From contig NZ_BSYI01000027.1 in assembly GCF_030270585.1 (NCBI RefSeq), positions 1-64,000 of the forward strand: a DNA stretch of 64,000 nt. The letters run 5' to 3'. The stretch comes from Paralimibaculum aggregatum (lineage in GTDB: Bacteria; Pseudomonadota; Alphaproteobacteria; Rhodobacterales; Rhodobacteraceae). The notes beneath the pieces were generated by a model. That model did not search any database. It saw only the letters and a program-made list of their open reading frames with translations, and was not told where the DNA came from. A program made the position numbers and the translations under genes. Positions 18,457-27,585 of the stretch are shown piece after piece. Positions within the stretch are counted from its first letter, which is position 1. Each line of letters starts with the position of its first letter.

Positions 18457-19350
18457 ATGGATCTTCGCCAGCTCGAAACCTTCCGCTGCGTTGCGCGCCT
18501 CGGCTCCTTCACCCAGGCCGCGCACCAGCTGAACACGACGCAGTCCAACGTGTCGCTGCGGATCGCCGATCTTGAGCGCGATCTCGGCGTCGAGCTGCTC
18601 GACCGGTCGCGGCGACAGGTCCGGGTCACCGCGAAAGGGCGCGACCTGCTGCGCTATGCCGCCGAGATCGCGCTCCTGGTCGACGAGCTGCAGATGACCG
18701 TGGGCAACCCCCGGAGCATCTCGGGATCGCTGCGGATCTGCGCCGCCGAGCTCATCGCGCTGACCTGGCTGCCGGCGCTGATCGCGGATCTCGCCAAGCG
18801 CTATCCGCGCCTCGAGATCGACCTCGAGGTCGGGCTCAGCGGCGACGTGCCGGACAGGCTGCGCAACGGCGCCATCGACATTGCCTTCGTGCCGCTCGCC
18901 GAGCAGCCGGAACCCGACATCGCCGCCGAGGTCCTCTCGACCATCCGCTTCGGCTACCACTGCGCCCCGGATTTCGAGATGCGCGCCGGCCCGCTCTCGC
19001 CCGACGATTTCCGCGCGCTGAGCGTGATCAGCCTCGGGCCCGGCTCGACGATCTCCAGCATCGAGCAGCGCTGGCTCGGCCAGGCCTCGCGCCAGCCGCA
19101 GCATCTGCAACGGTCGAACTCGATGGAGATCAGCGCCGGCCTGATCCGCTCGGGCCTCGGCGTCGGCCTGTTGCCGATCGACTTCTACCGCGACGAGAGC
19201 CGCAACGGCCGCCTGCAGGTGCTGCAGGTCGATCCGCCGATCCCGCTGATCCCGTTCTATGCGCTGCATCTCGCGGCGGGCGCGCCGCCGATCATCGACA
19301 CCATCAAGGCGATGGCGCGGGAGGCCTCCGCCGATCCCTGGACCCGCTAG
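18457..19350 (+). CDS. LysR-family transcriptional regulator
   Basis: 297-residue LysR regulator with the N-terminal winged HTH (LETFRCVARLGSFTQAAHQL, then NTTQSNVSLRIADLERDLG) at about residues 4-60 and a periplasmic-binding-like effector domain behind it. It is divergent from the PhyH/LIV importer operon, so it most likely controls that operon and itself, with the imported compound or its oxidation product as co-inducer (inference). Confidence 0.92.
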   Translation: MDLRQLETFRCVARLGSFTQAAHQLNTTQSNVSLRIADLERDLGVELLDRSRRQVRVTAKGRDLLRYAAEIALLVDELQMTVGNPRSISGSLRICAAELIALTWLPALIADLAKRYPRLEIDLEVGLSGDVPDRLRNGAIDIAFVPLAEQPEPDIAAEVLSTIRFGYHCAPDFEMRAGPLSPDDFRALSVISLGPGSTISSIEQRWLGQASRQPQHLQRSNSMEISAGLIRSGLGVGLLPIDFYRDESRNGRLQVLQVDPPIPLIPFYALHLAAGAPPIIDTIKAMAREASADPWTR

Positions 19351-19380
19351 AGCGGCGGCGCACCGGTCCCGCCGGCACCC

Positions 19381-19812
19381 CTAGCGCAGGCGCGCGAACG
19401 GGTTGCAGAGCGGGGCCGTCTCCAGCGCGAGATAATCGATGGGATCGCCCGACTCTCGCCCGTCATAGCTGGAGGACAACAGGAAATCCGTGACGACGCG
19501 GCGGTCGTAGCGCTCGATGCGCGCGAGATCGCCAGCGGGCAGAGCACCGCGGAACAGCGGCAGGAGGTACAATCCCGATGCGACCGCCGATCGCAGCTTC
19601 CAGTTCGACGCGGTCATCGGGGCATAGTCCCGCGCGAAGGCTGCCGCCGCGCCGCGCGCCAGCGCATCGTCCCCGACATGGTGGCGGACGATCGCCTCAA
19701 GGATCGCCTCGATATCCGTGAGCGCATAGCGGCCCGCGACGCCGGCGGCAGCCGCGGCGGCCACCAGTCCGATCCCGTTGGTCAGGAAGCTGCGCCGCGT
19801 CGTCCTGCCCAT
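19381..19812 (-). CDS. Tat-exported small subunit next to a GMC oxidoreductase
   Basis: 143 residues starting MGRTTRRSFLTNGIGLVAAA, a clear twin-arginine signal (TTRRSFL plus a hydrophobic Ala-rich core). The mature part is helical with SNWKLRSAVASGLYLLPLF and ends in LCNPFARLR. Size, signal and position directly after the GMC gene (zero gap) match the small, chaperone-like subunits of membrane-linked GMC dehydrogenases, such as gluconate/sugar dehydrogenase subunit 3. Those subunits carry the flavoprotein through the Tat system. Sequence similarity to a named family is not certain. Confidence 0.75.
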   Translation of the reverse strand: MGRTTRRSFLTNGIGLVAAAAAAGVAGRYALTDIEAILEAIVRHHVGDDALARGAAAAFARDYAPMTASNWKLRSAVASGLYLLPLFRGALPAGDLARIERYDRRVVTDFLLSSSYDGRESGDPIDYLALETAPLCNPFARLR

Positions 19813-21273
19813 TCAGCCCGCCCCGAACAGCCTGCGCGCCGCGCGCAGGGACCAGGCCGCCGCCGTCAGGCTCGGGTTGCCCGCCGGGGCCGTCGGGAAG
19901 ACGCTGGTGCCGACGACGCTCAGATTGCGCACCCGATGATGCAGCAGATCGCCATCGACGATGCTGCGGCCCGGGTCGGTTCCGGCCGGGGTGGTGCACT
20001 GGACATGCGCCTCGGACGGCCGCGCCACCGGTTCGGACACGCGCTCGAGACCGAGGCCGGCGAAGATCTCCGGCACCGCCCGCAGCGCGGCCCTCAGGCC
20101 GTCCTCCGCATAGGCGCCGTGGGTCGCGTGGTGGATGACCGGCAGCGCATCCCAGTCCTCCGGCACCTCGACGAAGTTCCGCTCGCTGCGCAGAGCCTCC
20201 GCGATGACCATCAGGTTGAGCGTGTTGAGATGCCTGCCCCGCTCGAGCCGCAGGCCATGATGCTTCCAGCGATTGTCGAAATAGTAGGCGGCGGCGGCGT
20301 GCGCCCGCCTGTGCGCGCCGTCGAGGAGCCGGATGTTCTGGCCGGTCGCCGCCGTCCCGCCATCGACGCCGGAATGCGCGGCGAGCTGCACCTCGACATT
20401 CGCCCCCATCTGCTCGGCGATGCCGCGGCCGAGCTCGGGATGCCCGAGCCCCGAGCGCTGCAGGATCGCCGGGTTGCAGATCGCGTTGGCGCCGAGCACG
20501 ACATGGTCGCCCGAGACCGTCTGCCGCCTTCCGCGCCGCTCGAACACCACCCTGCGCGCATGGCCGGCCTCGAGCTCCAGCGCGAGCACGTTCGCCCCGG
20601 TGAGGATGCTGATGCGCGCGTCCTCCAGCACCGCGGGCAGGCCGTTCAGCGCCGTGAACTTCGCGTCCTGCGGACAGAGGCGGCACTCGCCATGGGCGCA
20701 GCACTGTGCCCGCAGCGCACCGATGCTGTCGCGCGCCGCCGGCAGCGCGAGCTGCATCGGATCGCGCTCGCGCAGCGCCATGTCGATGCCGGAGCCCCGG
20801 AAGGCCGGCAGCGGATAGGGACGCGAGCGCCGGAACGGGCCGACACGGTCGCTGTCGCCGGCAATGCCGATGATCTCCTCCGCCGCGCAGTAATGGGGCT
20901 CGAGGTCGTCATAGGAGATCGGCCAGTCCTCGCCCCTGCCGTAGAGCCGGCGCATCCCGAAGTCGGAGGGATGCAGGCGCGGGGCCTGGCCCCACCAGCA
21001 CAGCGTTCCGCCGCCGAGGCCGATGGTGAAGTTCCAAGGCTTCTCGCCCTCCAGCCGCCGGTAGTAGCGGTCCGCCGAGGTCGGACGATCGGGGTCCTCG
21101 GGATCGGCGGAATTGCTCCGCAGCGCGAGCTGGCGCGCATGTGGCAGATAGGCCCCGCGCTCGAGCAGGGCGACCCGCGCGGTCCGCGGCAGGTGCCCGA
21201 GGCACTCCCGGAGATAGAACAGCGACCCGAACCCGCTTCCGACAACCACGAGATCGTAGCTGCCCCGGATCAT
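19813..21273 (-). CDS. GMC-type FAD-dependent oxidoreductase
   Basis: 486-residue flavoprotein. The ATG at 21273 gives MIRGSYDLVVVGSGFGS, with the FAD-binding GxGxxG at about residues 11-16, and GTGGAG precedes it. Other GMC features are TIGLGGGTLCWWGQAPRL, the Cys-rich HGECRLCPQDAKF loop seen in some alcohol and sugar dehydrogenases, SGDHVVLGANAICNPAILQRS, and the C-terminal GTSVFPTAPAGNPSLTAAAW. The usual HxxGTxRMG strip is changed to HVQCTTPAGTDPGRSIVD. With the Tat-bearing partner directly downstream, periplasmic oxidation of an alcohol or sugar is likely. No cytochrome c subunit is encoded here. Confidence 0.88.
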   Translation of the reverse strand: MIRGSYDLVVVGSGFGSLFYLRECLGHLPRTARVALLERGAYLPHARQLALRSNSADPEDPDRPTSADRYYRRLEGEKPWNFTIGLGGGTLCWWGQAPRLHPSDFGMRRLYGRGEDWPISYDDLEPHYCAAEEIIGIAGDSDRVGPFRRSRPYPLPAFRGSGIDMALRERDPMQLALPAARDSIGALRAQCCAHGECRLCPQDAKFTALNGLPAVLEDARISILTGANVLALELEAGHARRVVFERRGRRQTVSGDHVVLGANAICNPAILQRSGLGHPELGRGIAEQMGANVEVQLAAHSGVDGGTAATGQNIRLLDGAHRRAHAAAAYYFDNRWKHHGLRLERGRHLNTLNLMVIAEALRSERNFVEVPEDWDALPVIHHATHGAYAEDGLRAALRAVPEIFAGLGLERVSEPVARPSEAHVQCTTPAGTDPGRSIVDGDLLHHRVRNLSVVGTSVFPTAPAGNPSLTAAAWSLRAARRLFGAG

Positions 21274-22327
21274 CGCGGACTCCACGATGTTGGGTATCGG
21301 CTCCCGGCTCACCACACCATCTCTCGAACAACGCGCATGTGTGAATATACTATGAACCGTACGATCTCCGAACCGGAGATCTCCGGCTCGCTTCGGCCGG
21401 AGGCGCGCGCGGGGTGCGCCATGGCGCGCCCTTGGCATGCCGCGGCGGGCCCAAGGAGGGGACGGGCGGGCCTCGCCTGCCGCGGCACGCCCAGCTTCCA
21501 GATGCCGGCGCCTTCGCCCGGTGCTGCCCGGACGCCCCGCCGCCCGCATCCCATGCAGCCCCAAGTGTGACTCCCAAAGGCCCAGCGCGCGAACCTTCGC
21601 CGGTCTCCCCGGCCACGCCACCCATGATCTTCGGACCGAGCCGCCTAGGCCGGTCGCAACCGTTCCGCTGCGGAACACAGTCGCCCGGGCGGGCGGCGTG
21701 ACCGTCGCCCTGATCCTTTGCAGTGAGGCGCATGGGCGGCGAGGTGGCCGACCTCCAGTGCAGGCCGGGCTGGCGCGGAGGGGACATGCGCCGGAACATG
21801 CAGGGTATCGCACCGTTCCATAGCGGCGCCCGGGCAGATGGCGGAGGCGACACGCCGACGGGCGGTTTCGGCGGTTTCGTCCCGGGCGGCCTGCCGGCGC
21901 CGGGGTGGCATCGGTGGATGGTGGCAGCCGTCCCCGCCGCGACCGTGTCGCCGGCACGCTCTGGCAGAGGCGAAGCCGGACATGCCGGGCACCAGCGCAG
22001 GCCGCTTCATCCGCAGCCCGTCCGGATCGGCACCCGCCACCGCGGTCGCGCGAAAGCCGGCGCCACATGGGGATGCCGTGACGCGGGGCAGCCTGACCAA
22101 CTGTCCTCCCTGCCCGAGCCGGTGGAAGGCGGCCATCGGTGTGCCGACGGTCGGTTTCCCGGCTTGAGACCGGCTGCCGTCAACAGGCCGATTGTCAGGG
22201 TGGCGCTCTCTCGACGCTCTCGATGGCCGGCCTATTCGCGCTTCCGGGCTTGCGAGATACCGTGGCCTGCGACGGGACGTCCGGCGGCCTCGGCGCCCGG
22301 ACGGAACCGCTACCGGCCGCGTCGCGG
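21274..22327. other. 1-kb gap without a supportable gene
   Basis: Open frames on both strands are Arg/Pro/Gly-rich and lack domains, signals or good starts. The first ~80 bp beside the GMC start is less GC-rich and could hold its promoter. No RNA gene, repeat or IS end was recognised. Confidence 0.5.
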
Positions 22328-23746
22328 TCAGAGCAGCATGGCGGCCAGCAGCGCGGCGGCGACGGCCAGCAGGATGGCGTTCAGCGTGTAGGGCAGGAGC
22401 AGCCGGAAGCCCGCCTGCGCCTCCTCGCCCGAGGCCGAGATCAGCGCCTGCCCCATGGCGAACCGGACCGGGCTGATCGCGGTCAGCGCGCTGCCGGCGA
22501 AGACCGCGGCGGCGCCGACCCACGGCACCACCTCCGGGCCGATCCGGAGCCCGGCGATCAGCGGCATGGAGAGGGCCCCCGCCCCGGTGTTGCTGCCGGT
22601 GAGATAGCCGCCGAAGGCGCCGGCCAGCGGCACCAGCGCCGGCGCCGCCGCCCCCACCGCGCCGGTCGCCTGCCCCATCAGCGCCGCCGAGATCCCCGAG
22701 CGCACCATGATCCAGGCCATGCCGACCAGCAGGAAGGTCATCGCCGCCGCGCGCCAGCCGCGCCGCAGCATGGCGCGCAGGCCCGACACGACCGCGCCGC
22801 GGCCACCGCGCCGCCAGGACACCGCCGCGCCGATCAGCAGCAGCAGCAGCGCCGGCGACATCAGCGGCGCCAGCGCCGAGAGCCCGGCGAAGGGTGCGAA
22901 GCGCAGCGTCTCCAGCGCCTCGCGCAGCGGCGGCAGGAAGCGCGTCGCCGCGAGCAGCAGCACCAGCGCGACATATGGCAGGGCGGCGCGCGGGTCCGGG
23001 CGATCCTCCCGCCCCGCCGCAAGATGGCGCAGCAGGAGCACCGCGCCGAGCGCGGCCAGCGCGGCGAACTCGATCGGCATCGCGAGGCTGGCCAGCACCA
23101 GCAGTGCCGAGAGCCCGCCCAGCGTCGCGCTCCACTCGATGCGCTCGCGGCGCGACGGCGCGAACCCGGCGCCGCGCGCCACCCGCCAGAACAGCGGCAG
23201 GATCACCGCGACCGCGACCGTCGTCAGCAGGGCGCAGCGCAGCGCGAGCGCCTCGACCGGGATGCCGGAGATCTCCGCGCTGATCCGGGTGCCGACGCCG
23301 AGCGCCCCCCAGGGCACGAGGAACTGGCTGAACGCCGCCAGCGCCAGCGCCCGGCCGCCGGTGACACCCAGCCGCACCACCCCCGCCAGGGCGACGACAT
23401 AGCCGACGCCGAACCCGGTCGCGGTCTCGAGGAAGGGGCCGATCAGCAGGCAGCTTCCGGCCAGCGCGCCATGGCTCGGCGCCGGACCGGACGACACGCC
23501 GCCCCCGCCCGTGCTTTCGGCGAAGAACAGCCCCGCGAGAATGACCAGCACCGCCGGCAGGGCGATCCAGAACCCCGCGAGCAGCCCGGCCACGGCCTCC
23601 GCGGCGCCGGTCTCCACCGGCGCGGCCACCACGGCGACCACCGCCGAGAGCGCCGTCGCCAGCGCCGCCGCGGCAACCGGGCTCGCGCGCCGCGACACGA
23701 GTAGCCCGACAAAGAGGATTATCGGACACAGCCATACCAGGATCAT
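22328..23746 (-). CDS. L-lactate permease family transporter (LctP/LldP)
   Basis: Integral membrane carrier of 472 residues with about 12-13 hydrophobic spans. The ATG at 23746 follows GGGAGAGG; an ATG five codons upstream is also possible. Family hallmarks are FFAESTGGGGVSSG, CLLIGPFLETATGFGVGYV and the late GGYLTGSNTGAGALSMPLIAGL motif that defines lactate/glycolate permeases. It is slightly shorter than the usual ~550 residues. It stands alone; a lactate dehydrogenase is not nearby, although the GMC enzyme is on the same strand about 1 kb away. Confidence 0.88.
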   Translation of the reverse strand: MILVWLCPIILFVGLLVSRRASPVAAAALATALSAVVAVVAAPVETGAAEAVAGLLAGFWIALPAVLVILAGLFFAESTGGGGVSSGPAPSHGALAGSCLLIGPFLETATGFGVGYVVALAGVVRLGVTGGRALALAAFSQFLVPWGALGVGTRISAEISGIPVEALALRCALLTTVAVAVILPLFWRVARGAGFAPSRRERIEWSATLGGLSALLVLASLAMPIEFAALAALGAVLLLRHLAAGREDRPDPRAALPYVALVLLLAATRFLPPLREALETLRFAPFAGLSALAPLMSPALLLLLIGAAVSWRRGGRGAVVSGLRAMLRRGWRAAAMTFLLVGMAWIMVRSGISAALMGQATGAVGAAAPALVPLAGAFGGYLTGSNTGAGALSMPLIAGLRIGPEVVPWVGAAAVFAGSALTAISPVRFAMGQALISASGEEAQAGFRLLLPYTLNAILLAVAAALLAAMLL

Positions 23747-24316
23747 CGGCGCCTCTCCCATCCCTGCCCCGGCAGGCTCGGCAATTCCCGGAACATTTCA
23801 ATGGAACCATTGATGATTTTTTCTGCTCGCGCCCATCACGAGGCCGGCCGAGGCCGGTTCCGCTCCCGATCGCCGATCCTGCGGCGTCCGGTGCACCGAA
23901 CGCCATCGGCGCCCCTGCGGAGCACGGAGGTCGCGTGGCGGGCCGATGGGGCGATCCGCCGGACAGGACGATGCTGGCTGGCCTGACCCGGGCCAGCAGG
24001 GCACGGGCGCTGCGCATCGGCGACCGCGGCGGCGCGCGACGGCAATGGCGCCGGGCGGGCACGCGCCTCGCAGGGAGGGCTCCGCGGCTGCCTCCCTGCG
24101 CATGGTCGGCAACCGCTCCTGGCCTCCGCCCCCGGCGCCCCCGGGCCGTCGCAACCGGCGGCTGCCCGGCGGCACATGTCATCGCCGGGTCTATGCGACC
24201 GGCGCCGCCCCGGCCCGGTGAAACAATCGAAACGCCGCCGCGCCGTCAAACCGATACCCAAGGCTGCCAGATTCCTGCGGAACGGCCCGCGGGCCGCGAA
24301 CGGATGGAGATGACCA
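23747..24316. other. Intergenic region between lactate permease and the PGBD gene
   Basis: About 570 bp between divergent genes. The first ~80 bp, around TGGAACCATTGATGATTTTT, is AT-richer and is the likeliest promoter. The rest is GC-rich with no credible gene. Confidence 0.45.
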
Positions 24317-24964
24317 ATGCCAGCACTCTCGGAAGGATCGACCGGCAGCCCGGTCAGGAAGCTCCAGATCGACCTCAACAAGGTTCTCGCATCGGGACTG
24401 AAGGCGAACGGAACCTTCGACGGGAAGACGAAGGACGCCGTTGTCCGGTTCCAGAAGAAGGCCGGGCTGAGCACCAGCGGGACCGCGGATACCGGGACGG
24501 TCAAGGCGCTCAAGAGCCATGTCAGGGGGCTCGACTGGCCCCATGGCGACCCCGCCGCCGACAAGGCCTCGATCTCCGACGCGATCGAGGATGTGAAGCG
24601 GAACGCCGCCGCCGCGAAGGCGAGCTTCGGCAAGGCCGAGCAGGCCTGCCGCGCGGCCGCGGATCTGCTGAAGAAGAACGGCGCCGGCCTGGCGACGGCC
24701 GCCACCGAAGCCGCCGCGAAATGGGGCGAGGAGGTCAGGCTGCTCGAGGAGATGGCACGGCACAGGAAGGACTTCGACGCCGCCCGGAAGGCGCATGATC
24801 TGGCGCGCCAGCAGGAGATCCTCGCCAAGGCCAGGGCGCTGGAGGCCAGGCTCAAGCCGCTGGCCGACAAGGGCTATGCCAGCTTCGAGGAGATGGGCCG
24901 GCTGGCCACCGCCGGCAAGGCGGCGATCAAGGGGCTCGCCAAGCTCGACGCGAAGAAGGCCTGA
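24317..24964 (+). CDS. Peptidoglycan-binding (PGBD) and coiled-coil protein
   Basis: 215-residue protein with no signal peptide. Residues 5-72 form a PG_binding_1 domain (LQIDLNKVLASGLKANGTFD, then GKTKDAVVRFQKKAGLSTSG). The remaining two thirds is an Ala/Lys/Glu-rich helical segment, probably coiled coil. GGAGATGACC precedes the ATG. The missing export signal is odd for a wall-binding domain; similar domains without signals occur in phage-tail-like and contractile-system proteins. It is convergent, 21 bp away, with the acyl-CoA synthetase gene. Function unknown. Confidence 0.75.
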   Translation: MPALSEGSTGSPVRKLQIDLNKVLASGLKANGTFDGKTKDAVVRFQKKAGLSTSGTADTGTVKALKSHVRGLDWPHGDPAADKASISDAIEDVKRNAAAAKASFGKAEQACRAAADLLKKNGAGLATAATEAAAKWGEEVRLLEEMARHRKDFDAARKAHDLARQQEILAKARALEARLKPLADKGYASFEEMGRLATAGKAAIKGLAKLDAKKA

Positions 24965-24985
24965 GACCGGCGCCCGGCCGGCACG

Positions 24986-26548
24986 TCAGCCGGGCTTGAG
25001 CGCGGCCAGATACTCCTCGCGCAGCCGGCGCTTGAAGAGCTTGCCGTTGGCCTCGCGCGGCAGGCGTTCGCGGAAGTCGATGCTGCGCGGGCACTTGATC
25101 GCCGACAGCCGTTCGCGGCAGAAGCGCATGAGCTCCTCCGCGAGCGCCGGCGAGGCCGATGCCGGCTGTGCAAGCTGTACCACCGCCTTGACCTCCTCGC
25201 CGAAATCGGGATTGGGCAGGCCGAAGACCGCCGCGTCCAGCACCGCCGGATGCGACAGCAGCGCGTTCTCGGTCTCCTGCGGGTAGATGTTGACCCCCCC
25301 GGAGATGATCACGAAGGACTTGCGGTCGGTCAGGTAGAGATAGCCGTCCGCGTCGAGCCGGCCGATATCGCCGAGCGTGGTCCAGCCCCGCGCGTTGCGC
25401 GCCGCCGCGGTCTTCTCGGGCGCGTTGTGATACTCGAACTGGTGGCCGTTCTCGAAATAGATCTCGCCCTCCGCACCGACCGGCAGCGGCTCGCCCTGCG
25501 CGTCGCAGACATGGATGACGCCGAGCCGCGCGCGGCCCACCGAGCCGGGATGCGCGAGCCATTCGGCGGTGTCGAGCGCGACGAAGCCGTTGTTCTCGGT
25601 GCCGGCATAGTACTCGTGCAGGATCGGCCCCCACCAGTCGATCATCTGGCGCTTGACCTCCACCGGGCAGGGCGCCGCGGCATGCACCGCCATCTGCATC
25701 GAGGAGAGGTCGAAGCGGCGGCGCTCCTCCTCGGGAAGCTTGAGCATCCGCACGAACATCGTCGGCACCCACTGGCTGTGGGTGATGCGGTGGCGCTCGA
25801 TCAGCGAGAGCGCCGCGACGGCGTCGAACCGGTCCATGATCACCGCGCTGCCGCCCATGCGGATCGTCACCATGGTGTGGCGCAGCGGCGCCGCGTGATA
25901 GAGCGGGGCCGGGCAGAGATAGCGGGTCTCGGCAGCGTAGCCGAAGAGCTCGGTCAGCAGGTCGACCAGCATGCTGCGCCGGCCCGGCTTCTCCCCGGTC
26001 AGCGCCCATTTCACCCCCTTGGGGCGGCCCGTGGTGCCCGAGGAATAGAGCATGTCGAGGCCCTGCGCCTCGTCCTCGATCGGCGTGGCGGGGCAGGCTT
26101 CGAGCGCCGCCTCCCAGCGCGCCGCGCCGGGCAGGTCGGCGCCGACCGCATAGAGCGCGCAGCGCCCCTCGAGCGCCGGCGCCAGCGCCTCGAGCCGGTC
26201 GGCGAAGCGCTCGGAGGTGATCAGCATGCGCGCGCCGCAATCGCCGACGATATAGGCGATCTCCGGGGCGGTCAGATGCGTGCCGATGGTGGTGTAGTAG
26301 ATCCCGGCGCGATCCGCCGCGAAGCAGATCTCCAGGAAGTCGCGGCGGTTCTCCATGAGGATCGCGACATGATCGCCCTGCCCGATGCCGGCCCGGCGGA
26401 ACAGATGGGCGCCCCGGTTGGCGCGCGTCTCGAGCTCGGCGAAGGTGACCCGCTCGCCGGTTGCGCTCATGGCGAAGGCGACCGCCTCGGGGCGCTGCCG
26501 GGCATGGACCCGCGGGTCGCAGGAGATCTCTGCGGAAGACGCCTGCAT
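24986..26548 (-). CDS. Acyl-CoA synthetase (AMP-binding family)
   Basis: 520-residue ANL-superfamily ligase that activates a carboxylic acid to its CoA thioester through an acyl-adenylate. Motif A3 LYSSGTTGRPKGVKW lies at about residues 170-185, A5 HEYYAGTENNG in the middle, A7-A8 GDIGRLDADGYLYLTDRKSF near 400, and the C-terminal catalytic Lys region is PREANGKLFKRRL. It is the last gene of the eight-gene LIV/acyl-CoA operon, four bases after the MDR gene. Acid specificity (short, branched or aromatic) cannot be read from sequence. Confidence 0.92.
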   Translation of the reverse strand: MQASSAEISCDPRVHARQRPEAVAFAMSATGERVTFAELETRANRGAHLFRRAGIGQGDHVAILMENRRDFLEICFAADRAGIYYTTIGTHLTAPEIAYIVGDCGARMLITSERFADRLEALAPALEGRCALYAVGADLPGAARWEAALEACPATPIEDEAQGLDMLYSSGTTGRPKGVKWALTGEKPGRRSMLVDLLTELFGYAAETRYLCPAPLYHAAPLRHTMVTIRMGGSAVIMDRFDAVAALSLIERHRITHSQWVPTMFVRMLKLPEEERRRFDLSSMQMAVHAAAPCPVEVKRQMIDWWGPILHEYYAGTENNGFVALDTAEWLAHPGSVGRARLGVIHVCDAQGEPLPVGAEGEIYFENGHQFEYHNAPEKTAAARNARGWTTLGDIGRLDADGYLYLTDRKSFVIISGGVNIYPQETENALLSHPAVLDAAVFGLPNPDFGEEVKAVVQLAQPASASPALAEELMRFCRERLSAIKCPRSIDFRERLPREANGKLFKRRLREEYLAALKPG

Positions 26549-26552
26549 CGGA

Positions 26553-27569
26553 TCAGAACCGGATCACGGTCTTGCCGAAGCCGCCGCCGCGGCGCAGGTG
26601 CTCCAGCGCATCGCGAAGCTCTTCGAAGGCGAAGCTCTCGCCGACCACCGGGCGCAGCCCGTGCTGCGAGATCGCCGCCAGCATCGCCTCGAAGCCCTCG
26701 CGATGGCCGACCGTGACCCCCTGCAGCCGCACCTGCCGGGTCACGACGAGGCCCAGCGACGCCTCGAGCTTCAGCCCCGACAGCACGCCGATCAGCGAGA
26801 TCGTGCCGCCCGGCCGGATCGCCTTGAGCGAGAGCGGCAGGGTCTTCTCGCCGCCGAGCTCGACGATGTGGTCGAAGCCGCCGCGATCGGCGGTGATCGG
26901 CCGGCTCGCCTTCGCCCAGTCCTCGGTGGTGGTGTAGTTGATGGTCTCGTCGGCGCCCATCGCGCGGACCCGCGCCAGCTTCTCGTCGCTGGAGGAGATC
27001 ACCGTGACATGGGCGCCGCGCAGCTTGGCGAAGGCGAGCGCGAACAGCGCGACGCCGCCGGTGCCCTGCACCAGCACCCGGTCGCCGGGGGCGAGCCGGC
27101 CATAGGTCGAGATCGCGCTCCAGGCGGTGAGGCCGGCGCAGGGCAGCGTCGCCGCCTCGGCATCGGTCAGATGCTCCGGCACCCGGCAGACGCCCTGCTC
27201 CGACAGGCAGACGAGCTCGGCCATCACCCCGTCGCGCGGGCCGCCGAGGCCCGAGGAGAAGGCCGCGGGCGAAGGCTCGCCGGCGACCCAGTTCTGGAAA
27301 TAGCTCGGGCAGACCCGGTCGCCCACCGCGGCGCGGGTCACGCCCTCGCCGATGGCGACGACCTCGCCGACCCCGTCGGACACCGGGATCAGCGGCAGCT
27401 CGCCCGTGGCGCGGCCATAGCCGCGCTCGGGCACGATCAGGTCGCGCGCGTTGAGCGAGGCGGCCTTCATGCGGATCAGCACCTGGCCCGGGCCGGCCTC
27501 GGGCGCCGGGCGCTCGGCGAGCCGGAGGTTGTCGATGCCCCACTCGCCCTCGATCTGGAATACGCGCAT
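26553..27569 (-). CDS. MDR-family NAD(P)-dependent alcohol dehydrogenase/quinone oxidoreductase
   Basis: 338-residue medium-chain dehydrogenase/reductase with a GroES-like N-terminal half (KAASLNARDLIVPERGYG, VSDGVGEVVAIGEGV) and a Rossmann half with VLVQGTGGVALFALAFAK at about residues 165-182. The N-terminal zinc-ligand pattern (CxxGxxH) is replaced by LNARDL, so it belongs to the zinc-free quinone-oxidoreductase-like branch. It sits in the acyl-CoA operon between the acyl-CoA dehydrogenase and the CoA ligase and may be an enoyl-thioester or alcohol/aldehyde step of the same route. Confidence 0.9.
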   Translation of the reverse strand: MRVFQIEGEWGIDNLRLAERPAPEAGPGQVLIRMKAASLNARDLIVPERGYGRATGELPLIPVSDGVGEVVAIGEGVTRAAVGDRVCPSYFQNWVAGEPSPAAFSSGLGGPRDGVMAELVCLSEQGVCRVPEHLTDAEAATLPCAGLTAWSAISTYGRLAPGDRVLVQGTGGVALFALAFAKLRGAHVTVISSSDEKLARVRAMGADETINYTTTEDWAKASRPITADRGGFDHIVELGGEKTLPLSLKAIRPGGTISLIGVLSGLKLEASLGLVVTRQVRLQGVTVGHREGFEAMLAAISQHGLRPVVGESFAFEELRDALEHLRRGGGFGKTVIRF

Positions 27570-27585
27570 TGTCAGTCCTCTTCGG

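Noticed and set aside
21274-22327. Transposase remains in the GMC-lactate permease gap
   Set aside because: Composition resembles the 9-12 kb fossil region, but no ordered transposase motifs could be traced in any frame.
22139-23704. Plus-strand frame of 521 codons over the lactate permease
   Set aside because: Gln/Arg/His-rich mirror of a clear membrane transporter on the opposite strand.
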